In this document: positions 35,625 through 43,168 of the stretch, in pieces
How positions within the stretch are numbered: position 1 is the first letter of the stretch
How the letters are laid out: each line of letters begins with the position of its first letter
Assembly (NCBI RefSeq): GCF_014648775.1
Contig: NZ_BMRT01000005.1
Coordinates: forward strand, 62,001 to 126,000
Length of the DNA stretch: 64,000 bases
Direction: 5' to 3'
Source: Streptomyces abikoensis
Lineage (GTDB): Bacteria > Actinomycetota > Actinomycetes > Streptomycetales > Streptomycetaceae
Translations under genes and position numbers: made by a program
Notes under the pieces: generated by a model
Database searches by the model: none
What the model saw: only the letters and a program-made list of their open reading frames with translations
What the model was told of the DNA's origin: nothing

Positions 35625-35664
35625 GGGAATGGACCATACCCCTGGGCTATCCCCGGCGTAGCGT
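35606..35664. promoter_or_regulatory. MocR operator-promoter copy A (divergent with AhpD-like gene)
   Basis: Two direct half-sites, TGGCCCA at 35606-35612 and TGGACCA at 35630-35636, start 24 bp apart. TAGCGT at 35659-35664 is the -10 of the AhpD-like gene, 13 nt before its ATG. The first half-site starts 66 bp before that ATG. The half-sites resemble the PdxR box AAAGTGGWCTA, as I recall it. The same spacing is found at 36656-36722. Confidence 0.7.
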
Positions 35665-35671
35665 CGGTGCC

Positions 35672-36154
35672 ATGACGACGACAGCCAAAACAAGCAGCCA
35701 CCAGCACGGACCCCGCATGGACTTCTACAAGCACGCCCCCGAGGTGCGGAAGGCGATGTTCGCCCTTTCGAAGGCCGCGAACGACGGCGTGGACCCGGTC
35801 ATCGGCGAGCTGGTGAAGATCCGGGCCTCGCAGCTCAACCACTGCGCCTTCTGCATCGACATGCACGTGAAGGACGCCCGTAAGGCGGGCGAGTCGGAGG
35901 CGCGCATCTACCTCCTCAACGCGTGGGAGGAGGCCCCCGGCTACTACACCGAGAAGGAGCAGGCGGCCCTCGCCCTCACCGAGGCCATCACGGTCCTCAC
36001 GGACGGCTTCGTTCCGGACGAGGTCTACGAGCGCGCCGCGCGCCACTTCTCCGAGGAGGAGCTGGCCCACCTCATCGCAGCGATCATCGTGATCAACTCC
36101 TGGAACCGCATCAGCGTCTCGACCCGCGTCCAGCCCGGCTCCTACCAGCCGTGA
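35672..36154 (+). CDS. Carboxymuconolactone decarboxylase/AhpD-like protein
   Basis: A 160-residue all-helical CMD-fold protein. The redox motif is Cys58-Ala-Phe-Cys61 followed by His65 (LNHCAFCIDMH), as in AhpD-type alkylhydroperoxidases. LVKIRASQLN precedes it and ALTEAITVLTDGFVPDEVY follows. It probably acts in thiol-dependent peroxide or small-molecule reduction. The gene starts at 35672 with a leaderless -10 and is divergent from the MocR regulator, under its operator. Confidence 0.87.
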   Translation: MTTTAKTSSHQHGPRMDFYKHAPEVRKAMFALSKAANDGVDPVIGELVKIRASQLNHCAFCIDMHVKDARKAGESEARIYLLNAWEEAPGYYTEKEQAALALTEAITVLTDGFVPDEVYERAARHFSEEELAHLIAAIIVINSWNRISVSTRVQPGSYQP

Positions 36155-36248
36155 TCAAGAGCGAGTAGGCTTGGCCACAGCATCGCGCGTCGGTCACCGG
36201 CTGGGTGAGGCGTGGAGGTGCCGGAGTGCCTTCGGAGGCATAGCAGCC

Positions 36249-36632
36249 TTGTCAGTTCAGCTCAATCACACCATCGTCGCAGCGAAGAACAACCGGGAGT
36301 CGGCGGAATTCCTCGCCCACATCCTCGGACTGGAAGTCGGCGAGCCGTGGGGTCCGTTCGTCCCCGTCCCGCTCGCCAATGGCGTCACCCTCGATTTCGC
36401 TCCCCTTCCCCCGGGGGCGCCCTTCGCGCCGCAGCACTACGCCTTCTTGATCTCCGAGGAGGAGTTCGACGCGGCGTTCGCGCGGATCGAGGAAGCCGGG
36501 ATCACCTACTGGGCCGATCCACGGCAGCAGCAGCCGATGCAGATCAACCACAACGACGGCGGCCGGGGCGTGTACTTCCCGGACCCCGCCGGCCACTTCA
36601 TGGAGATCATCACCCGCCCGTACGGCGGCTGA
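36249..36632 (+). CDS. VOC family protein, TTG start
   Basis: A 127-residue glyoxalase-fold protein. The core is QLNHTIVAAKNNRESAEFLAHILGLE, VTLDFAPLP, HYAFLISEEEFDAAFARI and GVYFPDPAGHFMEIIT (in parts), with the metal-site pattern His-Glu seen at HYAFLI and HFMEI. The TTG at 36249 gives a normal N-terminus and has GGAGG exactly 10 nt upstream; the ATG at 36171 would add 26 unrelated residues. The gene lies between the AhpD-like and PEP mutase family genes. Substrate unknown. Confidence 0.78.
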   Translation: MSVQLNHTIVAAKNNRESAEFLAHILGLEVGEPWGPFVPVPLANGVTLDFAPLPPGAPFAPQHYAFLISEEEFDAAFARIEEAGITYWADPRQQQPMQINHNDGGRGVYFPDPAGHFMEIITRPYGG

Positions 36633-36655
36633 TCCCCATAGGTGAACAGGCGGAG

Positions 36656-36714
36656 TGGCCCACGTTCTCCATAGAGAAGTGGACCACTCCGCCCGCCCCT
36701 TGGGGGCCTACGGT
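36656..36714 (+). promoter_or_regulatory. MocR operator-promoter copy B (PEP mutase family gene)
   Basis: Half-sites TGGCCCA at 36656-36662 and TGGACCA at 36680-36686 start 24 bp apart, and TACGGT at 36709-36714 is a -10 that begins 13 nt before the ATG at 36722. Every distance is the same as in copy A at 35606-35672. Confidence 0.7.
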
Positions 36715-36721
36715 CGTTCGT

Positions 36722-37462
36722 ATGACGACTGCGGCGGCGGCCTTTCGCGCACTTCATCACACCCGCGACACCGACGGTCCCCTCGTGCTGCCCGGCCCCT
36801 GGGACGCGGCCAGCGCCCGGGCCTTCGCCGACGCCGGGTTCCGGGCCCTGGCGACGCCGAGCGCGGGGGTCTCGGCGTCACTGGGCTACGCGGACGGGGA
36901 AGCTCCGGCAGCGGAAATGTTCACGGCGGTGGGCCGGATCGTGCGGGCCGTCGCTGCCGAAGGAGTGGTCGTCACCGCCGATGTGGAGGACGGCTACGGG
37001 CTGCCGCCGCGTGAGCTCGTCGAGCGCCTCCTGGAGAGCGGTGTGGTCGGCTGCAACCTGGAGGACACCGACCGCACGACCGGACGGCTCAAGGACCCGC
37101 GCGAGCAGGCCGACTGGCTGGCCGCCGTCGTGGCCGAGGCGGACGGACGGCTCGTCGTCAACGCCCGTATCGACACCTTCCTGAAGGGCGACGTCGACAG
37201 CGCCGCCCCCGCCGTCGAACGCGGGCTGCTGTACGCCGCCGCCGGTGCCGACTGCGTCTACCCGATCCTCGCCCCGGCCGAACTCCTCGCCCCGATCGCC
37301 GAGCGCGTCGGGCTGCCGGTCAACGCCCTCGCCCTGCCGGGTGGGCCCTCCCCCGCCGAACTCGGCGCGCTCGGCGCCGCCCGCGTCACGTTCGGAGGCG
37401 GGCTGCACCGGCGGGCGATGGCGGCGGTGGCGGAGATCGCGGTGGGTCTGCGGGAAGGGTGA
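36722..37462 (+). CDS. Isocitrate lyase/PEP mutase family protein
   Basis: A 246-residue TIM-barrel protein of the ICL/PEPM superfamily. VTADVEDGYG carries the Asp/Glu metal ligands, NLEDTD and VVNARIDTFL are conserved, and the KKCGH of true isocitrate lyases is absent. It is closest to the small phosphorylmutase or 2-methylisocitrate lyase-like group; the substrate cannot be told. The leaderless ATG is at 36722 under the MocR-type operator. The gene ends 15 bp before the convergent betaine-binding protein gene. Confidence 0.82.
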   Translation: MTTAAAAFRALHHTRDTDGPLVLPGPWDAASARAFADAGFRALATPSAGVSASLGYADGEAPAAEMFTAVGRIVRAVAAEGVVVTADVEDGYGLPPRELVERLLESGVVGCNLEDTDRTTGRLKDPREQADWLAAVVAEADGRLVVNARIDTFLKGDVDSAAPAVERGLLYAAAGADCVYPILAPAELLAPIAERVGLPVNALALPGGPSPAELGALGAARVTFGGGLHRRAMAAVAEIAVGLREG

Positions 37463-37477
37463 CCCGTCAGGGCCGGC

Positions 37478-38449
37478 TCAGCCCACCCACTTCTTCCACG
37501 TGTCCGGGTGACGCTCCACCCACCGCTTCGCCGCCTCCTCGGGCGCCAGCTTGTCCTCGGCGATCATCTGGGCGACCTCGTTCTGGTCGGCCTTCGTCCA
37601 GTGGAAGTCCTTCAGGAAGCGGGCCGCCTTGCCGCCCTTCTTCGCGAAGTCCGCGTTGAGGTACTTCTTCAGGGGCGTCGTCGGGTACGCGCAGTCGATC
37701 GTCGACGGGTCCTTCGCGCCCTTCGCCGCGCAGGCGTCGGTGTACTCGGGGAGCTTCACCTCCACCATCGGGACCTCGTTGAAGAGCCACTGGGGCTCGT
37801 ACCAGTAGGTCAGGAAGGGCTTCTTCTCCTTCGCGAACTGCTTGATCTGCGTGATCTGCGCGGCCTCGGAGCCCGCGAAGACGACCTGGTAGTCCAGCTT
37901 CAGGTTCTTCACCAGCGCCTTGTCGTTGGTGACGTACGACGGGGAGCCGTCGAGGAGCTGGCCCTTCCCTCCGCTCTCGGAACTCTTCAGCTGCGCGGCG
38001 TATTTGTTGAGATTCCGCCAGTCGAGAACGTCGGGGTGGGCGTCGGCGAAGTACTTCGGGACCCACCAGCCGATGTGGCCGGTGACCCCGAGATCGCCGC
38101 CGTCCGTGATCGTCCTCTTGTCGCGGACATAGCGTTTCTCCTGGTCGGGGTGGCCCCAGTCCTCCAGGATCGCGTCCACGCGGCCCTGGCTGAGGGCGTC
38201 CCAGGCCGGAACCTCGTCCACCTGCACGGTGTCCACGCGGTAGCCCAGCTCGTGCTCCAGCAGGTACTGCGCCACCGCCGCGTCGGCGCGGGCGCCGACC
38301 CACGACTGCACGGAGAGGGTCACGGTCTTCGCGCCCGCCGCGTTGGCGTACGGGGACGCCTGCTTCGTCATGTCCGCCGCGCCGCAACCGGTGGCGACGG
38401 CGGCCAGCAGGGCCGTCGCCGGAAGGGCGATCAGTGCCTTGCGCTTCAT
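37478..38449 (-). CDS. Glycine betaine-type ABC transporter substrate-binding lipoprotein
   Basis: A 323-residue OpuAC/ProX-like protein with the lipobox VATGC (Cys at about residue 22). Aromatic segments SWVGARAD, EDWGHPDQ, GWWVPKYF and YWYEPQWLF are the pattern of a Trp box that binds trimethylammonium compounds. It is the last gene of the five-gene minus-strand operon, one base after the permease stop. The ligand is most likely glycine betaine or choline, since the operon also encodes enzymes that make betaine from choline. Confidence 0.88.
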   Translation of the reverse strand: MKRKALIALPATALLAAVATGCGAADMTKQASPYANAAGAKTVTLSVQSWVGARADAAVAQYLLEHELGYRVDTVQVDEVPAWDALSQGRVDAILEDWGHPDQEKRYVRDKRTITDGGDLGVTGHIGWWVPKYFADAHPDVLDWRNLNKYAAQLKSSESGGKGQLLDGSPSYVTNDKALVKNLKLDYQVVFAGSEAAQITQIKQFAKEKKPFLTYWYEPQWLFNEVPMVEVKLPEYTDACAAKGAKDPSTIDCAYPTTPLKKYLNADFAKKGGKAARFLKDFHWTKADQNEVAQMIAEDKLAPEEAAKRWVERHPDTWKKWVG

Positions 38450-38450
38450 G

Positions 38451-40406
38451 TCAGTTCGCCTCCTTCGCCTTCACCGGCTGGGTCACCCGGTCGAGCATCA
38501 GTCCCAGGCACGCGATGGCCGTACCGGCCATCAGTCCGGTCGCCAGGTCGCCCTGCGCGAGGCCGAAGACGACCTCGTAGCCGAGCGCGCCACCGCCCAC
38601 CAGGCCGCCGATGATGACGACGGACAGGACGAGGACGACCGCCTGGTTCACGGCCAGCAGCAGCTGCGGCCTCGCCAGCGGGAACTGCACCTGCCGGAGC
38701 TGCTGCCCGCCCGTCGCGCCCAGCGAGCGCGCGGACTCCATGGCCGCCGGGTCCACCTGCCGCAGCCCCTGGCCGACGATGCGGACGACGGCGGGCAGCG
38801 CGTAGACGATCGCCGCGGCGGCGGCCGGGGCGCGGCCCACGCCGAACAGGGCGACGACGGGGATGAGGTAGACGAACTGCGGCATGGTCTGGAAGACGTC
38901 CAGGACCGGCCGGAGCAGGCGCTCCACGCGGTCGCTGCGCGCGGCCGCGACGGCGACGAGCACGCCCAGGAGCAGGGTGACGACGACTGCCGCGAGCACC
39001 TGGGAGAGGGTGTCCATGGCGGGCTCCCAGCGGCCCAGCACGCCGATCGCGGCGAGGGACAGGGTCGCCGTGAGGGCGGTGCGCCACGTGCCGATCAGCC
39101 AGGCCAGGGCCGCGACGAGGGCCAGGGCTCCCCACCAGGGGAGGGCCTGGAGGCCGGATCGGAGGGGGTCCAGGACCCAGGCGGTGTAGTGGGCGGCGGC
39201 GTCGGCGGTGCCGCCGATTCCCGGTATTCCGCTGTAGAGGTGGTCGACCATCCAGTCCTTCGCCCGGTTCACCGGGGCGGCGATCTGGAGCGTCCAGGTG
39301 GACGGCCAGGACGTGCCGGCCAGGCGGCCCGCAGCGACCACCGCCGCGATGCTCACCACCCACGTGGTCACCGTTCGGGTGCGGCCCGGTGGGTGGCTCT
39401 GTGCCCACCCGTTCCGCCCTGCGGAACGCCTGCCCACAGAGCGGTCCAGGACGATCGCCAGGAGCACGATCGGGATGCCCGCTGTCAGGGCGGTGCCCAC
39501 GTCCACCGTCGACAGGGCCTGGTAGACGCGGTCGCCCAGGCCGTCCGCGCCGATGACCGAGGCGATGACGGCCATGGACAGGGCCATCATGATGCTCTGG
39601 TTGACGCCCAGGAGCAGCTCGCGGCGGGCCAGGGGCAGGCGGGCGGTCAGGAGGCGCTGGCGGGCCGTGGCGCCGAGGGAGTCGACGGCCTCCAGGACGC
39701 CCTTGTCCGTGCCGCGCAGGCCCAGTGCCGTCAGGCGGGCCATCGGGGGTGCCGCGTAGACGACGGTGGCCAGGACGGCCGGGGCCACGCCGATGCCGAA
39801 GACGAGGACGACGGGGAGGAGGTACGCGAAGGCCGGGAGCGCCTGCATCGTGTCCAGGACCGGGCGCAGGGCCCGGAACGTACGGTCCGAGAGGCCGGCC
39901 GCCAGGCCCAGCAGCGCGCCGACGGCGACGGACGCCGCGACGGCCACGATCATCAGGGCCAGGGTGCGCATCGTGGGCACCCACATGCCCAGCAGTCCGC
40001 ACACCGCGAACGAGGCCAGGGCCGTGACGCCCGCCCGTACGCCCGCCAGGCGCCACGACAGCAGTGCCGCGCCCGCCGTCACGCCCGCCCAGCCGAGGGC
40101 GAGCAGCACGACGTAGACGGCCCGTACCGAGACGACGATCGCGTTGCTGATGTGGCCGAAGAAGTACAGGAACAGCCAGTGGCTGTCACGGTTGTCGATG
40201 ATCCAGTCGTTGGCCCGGCCGAGCGGGCCGGTCAGGTCGACGGTCAGCGCGTGCGGCCAGGCGCCGCTGCCCCAGCGGGCGGCGGCGAACGGCGCGACGG
40301 CCGCCGTGACGGCCGCGAGCAGGAGTAGTTTGCGGGCGGCGGGGCGATGCCACACCGCCTGGAGGGGCGTGATGTGGGGGGTGACGGTCGTGCCGGCCGT
40401 GCTCAT
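38451..40406 (-). CDS. Fused double permease of the betaine ABC transporter
   Basis: A 651-residue membrane protein with two complete permease modules. Each has its own coupling loop: LEAVDSLGATARQRL with SIMMALSMAVIASV in module 1 (about residues 240-285), and MESARSLGATGGQQL with AVVLVLSVVIIGGL in module 2 (about residues 560-600). Normally two copies of a single-module ProW/OpuAB form the pore; here both halves are one chain. The linker between them (residues 323-337) is encoded by a dispersed palindromic repeat. The ATG at 40406 overlaps the ATPase stop (ATGA), and the end is one base before the binding-protein start. Confidence 0.9.
   Translation of the reverse strand: MSTAGTTVTPHITPLQAVWHRPAARKLLLLAAVTAAVAPFAAARWGSGAWPHALTVDLTGPLGRANDWIIDNRDSHWLFLYFFGHISNAIVVSVRAVYVVLLALGWAGVTAGAALLSWRLAGVRAGVTALASFAVCGLLGMWVPTMRTLALMIVAVAASVAVGALLGLAAGLSDRTFRALRPVLDTMQALPAFAYLLPVVLVFGIGVAPAVLATVVYAAPPMARLTALGLRGTDKGVLEAVDSLGATARQRLLTARLPLARRELLLGVNQSIMMALSMAVIASVIGADGLGDRVYQALSTVDVGTALTAGIPIVLLAIVLDRSVGRRSAGRNGWAQSHPPGRTRTVTTWVVSIAAVVAAGRLAGTSWPSTWTLQIAAPVNRAKDWMVDHLYSGIPGIGGTADAAAHYTAWVLDPLRSGLQALPWWGALALVAALAWLIGTWRTALTATLSLAAIGVLGRWEPAMDTLSQVLAAVVVTLLLGVLVAVAAARSDRVERLLRPVLDVFQTMPQFVYLIPVVALFGVGRAPAAAAAIVYALPAVVRIVGQGLRQVDPAAMESARSLGATGGQQLRQVQFPLARPQLLLAVNQAVVLVLSVVIIGGLVGGGALGYEVVFGLAQGDLATGLMAGTAIACLGLMLDRVTQPVKAKEAN
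39398..39440. repeat. Palindromic repeat inside the permease gene (copy 1)
   Basis: A 43 bp element with outer arms TCTGTG/CACAGA and an inner hairpin GTTCCGC-CCT-GCGGAAC. Read on the minus strand it is in frame and encodes residues 323-337 of the permease (about SVGRRSAGRNGWAQS), exactly between the two modules. Its core is nearly identical, in inverse orientation, to the element at 49301-49345. Confidence 0.85.
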
Positions 40407-41587
40407 GCCGCGGTCTTCTCCTCGAAACCCCCCATAGAAGGCGTGCTGTTCGGAGGCGTGCTCTTGGAAGGAGTGCTCTCCAGACCCGCCACCACCCCGA
40501 GCAGGCTCGTGGAGTCGACGACGCCCAGGCACCGGCCCGCGTCGACGACCCGGGCCGAGCAGCCCGTGCGCGCCACCGCCTCGATGGCGTCGGCGACCGT
40601 CGTGGCCGGGGACAGCGCCGGGCCGGTCGCGGCCTCGCCCGCGTCGTGGGCGGGACGCATGGCGCGGCGGACGGTGAGGACCTGCTCGCGCGGCACGTCC
40701 CGGACGAAGTCGCGGACGTAGTCGTCGGCCGGGGAGCCGACGATCTCCTCGGGGGTGCCGCACTGGACGACGCGGCCGCCGCGCATCAGCGCGATGCGGT
40801 CGCCGACGCGCAGCGCCTCGCTGAGGTCGTGGGTGATGAAGACCATCGTGCGGCCCTCGTCGCGGTGGAGGCGGACGACCTCTTCCTGCATGTCGCGGCG
40901 GATCAGCGGGTCGAGCGCGCTGAACGGCTCGTCGAACAGCAGTACTTCGGGGTCGGCGGCGAGGGCGCGGGCCAGGCCGACGCGCTGCTGCTGGCCGCCG
41001 GAGAGCTGGCCGGGGCGGCGGCCCTCCATGCCCGCGAGGCCGACCTTGGCCACCATCTCGCCGGCCTTGGCGCGGCGTTCGGCCTTGCCCACGCCCTGGA
41101 TCTCCAGGCCGTAGGCGACGTTGTCGAGGACCGTGCGGTGCGGGAGCAGGCCGAAGTGCTGGAAGACCATGGCGGCCCGGTGCCGGCGCAGATCGCGCAG
41201 GGCGCCCTTGTCCATGCCGCCCACGTCCTCGCCGTCGATGGCGATGGTGCCGGCGGTGGGTTCGATGAGGCGGGTGAGGCAGCGGACGAGCGTGGACTTG
41301 CCCGAGCCGGACAGGCCCATGACCACGAAGCACTCGCCGGGGCGCACGTCGAAGGAGACGTCGCGGACGGCGACCGTGCAGCCGGTCCGCTCGCGCAGGG
41401 CGTCCGGGGGCAGGTCGGCCAGCGGGCCGCCGGGGACGCGCTCGGCCTTCGGTCCGAAGACCTTCCAGAGGTTGCGGACGGAGAAGACGGGCTTCTCGTC
41501 GACCGCCGGGCCCGTCGCCGGGGAAGCGGTCGTACGCGCCTCGCGTATGTCTCCCGTACTGTCGCCGGGGGCGGCCGTGGCGTTCAT
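40403..41587 (-). CDS. Glycine betaine-type ABC transporter ATP-binding protein
   Basis: A 394-residue ATPase of the ProV/OpuAA class. Walker A is GLSGSGKST (about residue 91), the Q-loop is VFQHFGLLP, the signature is LSGGQQQRVGLARAL, Walker B is EVLLFDEPFSALDP and the switch His is in FITHDLSEALR. A C-terminal region of about 100 residues resembles a CBS module, as in other osmosensing ABC ATPases, and ends in a Pro/Ser/Thr-rich tail. The ATG at 41587 overlaps the GMC stop by 4 bases. Confidence 0.92.
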   Translation of the reverse strand: MNATAAPGDSTGDIREARTTASPATGPAVDEKPVFSVRNLWKVFGPKAERVPGGPLADLPPDALRERTGCTVAVRDVSFDVRPGECFVVMGLSGSGKSTLVRCLTRLIEPTAGTIAIDGEDVGGMDKGALRDLRRHRAAMVFQHFGLLPHRTVLDNVAYGLEIQGVGKAERRAKAGEMVAKVGLAGMEGRRPGQLSGGQQQRVGLARALAADPEVLLFDEPFSALDPLIRRDMQEEVVRLHRDEGRTMVFITHDLSEALRVGDRIALMRGGRVVQCGTPEEIVGSPADDYVRDFVRDVPREQVLTVRRAMRPAHDAGEAATGPALSPATTVADAIEAVARTGCSARVVDAGRCLGVVDSTSLLGVVAGLESTPSKSTPPNSTPSMGGFEEKTAA

Positions 41588-43116
41588 CGGGCCACCCCCT
41601 CGTCCGGGCTCTGTACAAGCAGTTCCGCGCACTTCTCCCCCACCATCAGCACTCCGATCATCGGGTTGACGGCCGTCATCGTCGGGAAGACCGACGCGTC
41701 CGCGATACGGATACCGCCCAGTCCGCGGATCCGCAACTGCGGGTCCACCACGGCCTGTTCGTCGCCCGGCGCGCCCATGCGGCAGGTGCCCGCCGGGTGG
41801 TAGACGGTGTGGGCGACCTTGCGCGCGTACTCGCTGAGCTCCTCGTCGGAGGTGATCTCCGGGCCCGGGCAGACCTCGCGCTTGAGCCAGCCCGCCAGCG
41901 GCTCGGTCTTCGCTATCTCGCGGGCGATGCGGATGCCGTCGACGAGCGTACGGGCGTCGTAGTCGTCCTCGTCCGTGAAGTAGCGGAAGTCCAGGGCGGG
42001 CTTCACGGACGGGTCGGCGCTGGTGAGGTAGAGGCGGCCGCGACTGCGCGGCTTGGGGATGTTGGGGGTCATCGACACGCCGTGCTCGGGCTTCTCGTAG
42101 CCCAGGCGCTCGGGGTTGTCGGTGAAGGGGATCTGGTAGAAGTGGAACATCAGGTCCGGGCCGTTCGAGGCCGGGTCCCGGCGGACGAACAGGCCCGCGT
42201 CGGAGTCCATCGCGGAGTTCTCGGGTATGGGCCCGTCCGTCTCCCAGACGATCACCGACTCGGGGTGGTCGAGGAGGTTCTCGCCGACGCCCGGCAGGTC
42301 GTGGACGACGGGGATGCCGAGCTCCTCCAGGTCGGCCTTGGGGCCGATGCCGGAGTGGAGCAGCAGCCGGGGCGTGTCCACGGCGCCCGCGCAGACGAGC
42401 ACCTCACGGCCCGCCTCCACGAACAGCTCCTCGCCGTCCTTGGTGCGGACGTGGACGCCGCGCGCCCGGCCGGCCTCGATCTCCAGGCGGTACGCCCAGG
42501 TCTCCAGCATCAGGTGGAGGTTGGGGCGGTCGAGGAAGGGGTGGAGGTAGGCCACCGAGGCGCTGGAGCGCTTGTTGTTCTCGGGGTGGTAGGCGAGGTC
42601 GAAGAAGCCGACGCCTTCGTGGAAGGGCTTCTTGTTGAAGCCCTCGACGCGCGGGACGTCGGTGGCGCGCCGGGCGGCCTCGACGAAGTCGCGGGCGATG
42701 GCGTTCCGGTCCTTCTCGTCCACCGCGACGATGTTGTTGCGGAGCCGGGCGAAGTACGGGTCCATGGACTCGGCGTCCCAGCCCTCGGCGCCGGCCTCGG
42801 CCCACTCGTCCCAGTCGCCGGGCAGCGGCTTGAAGGAGATCAGGGTGTTGTGGGAGGAGCAGCCGCCCAGGACGCGGGCGCGGCTGTGGCGGATGTGGGA
42901 GTTGCCGCGCGGCTGTTCGGTGGTCGGGTAGTCGTAGTCCAGGTCCCCGCCGAGCAGGCCGAGCCAGCGGCGGAGGGTCAGGACGTCCTCGCGGTCGACG
43001 TCGGTGGGGCCGCCCTCGATGACGGCGACGGTGACGTCGGGGTCCTCGGTGAGACGGGAGGCGATGACGGATCCGGCGGTTCCGCCGCCGATGACGACGT
43101 AGTCGTAGACGGGCAT
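41584..43116 (-). CDS. GMC oxidoreductase resembling choline oxidase
   Basis: A 510-residue flavoenzyme. The FAD Rossmann motif is VVIGGGTAGSVIA (residues 7-19). Features of Arthrobacter choline oxidase are present: the His of CSSHN (His89, equivalent to the covalently flavinylated His99), Glu286 in DHPES, His440 in VYHPAG and Asn484 in VNPM; Ser101 of that enzyme is Thr91 here. E. coli choline dehydrogenase BetA, by contrast, has no His at the CSSHN position. The enzyme should oxidise choline to betaine aldehyde, possibly on to betaine, with oxygen as acceptor. It sits between betB and the transporter genes. Confidence 0.85.
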   Translation of the reverse strand: MPVYDYVVIGGGTAGSVIASRLTEDPDVTVAVIEGGPTDVDREDVLTLRRWLGLLGGDLDYDYPTTEQPRGNSHIRHSRARVLGGCSSHNTLISFKPLPGDWDEWAEAGAEGWDAESMDPYFARLRNNIVAVDEKDRNAIARDFVEAARRATDVPRVEGFNKKPFHEGVGFFDLAYHPENNKRSSASVAYLHPFLDRPNLHLMLETWAYRLEIEAGRARGVHVRTKDGEELFVEAGREVLVCAGAVDTPRLLLHSGIGPKADLEELGIPVVHDLPGVGENLLDHPESVIVWETDGPIPENSAMDSDAGLFVRRDPASNGPDLMFHFYQIPFTDNPERLGYEKPEHGVSMTPNIPKPRSRGRLYLTSADPSVKPALDFRYFTDEDDYDARTLVDGIRIAREIAKTEPLAGWLKREVCPGPEITSDEELSEYARKVAHTVYHPAGTCRMGAPGDEQAVVDPQLRIRGLGGIRIADASVFPTMTAVNPMIGVLMVGEKCAELLVQSPDEGVAR

Positions 43117-43168
43117 GGTGGGGGTGAACTCCTTCTGCGGCAGGATGCTTCGCGTCGGCGCGGCGGGA

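Noticed and set aside
39398..39440. CRISPR-like or transposon end from the palindrome
   Set aside because: Only two copies are present 10 kb apart with no spacers, no transposase and no target duplication.
38446..40056. Long Arg/Pro/Gly-rich ORF on the same strand as the permease
   Set aside because: It is an out-of-frame shadow of the permease gene with the usual composition of high-GC shadow frames; no domain is recognisable.
41584..43116. Assignment of the GMC enzyme as E. coli-type BetA
   Set aside because: The CSSHN His and the other choline-oxidase residues point to the oxidase branch; a dehydrogenase role remains possible but is less well supported.
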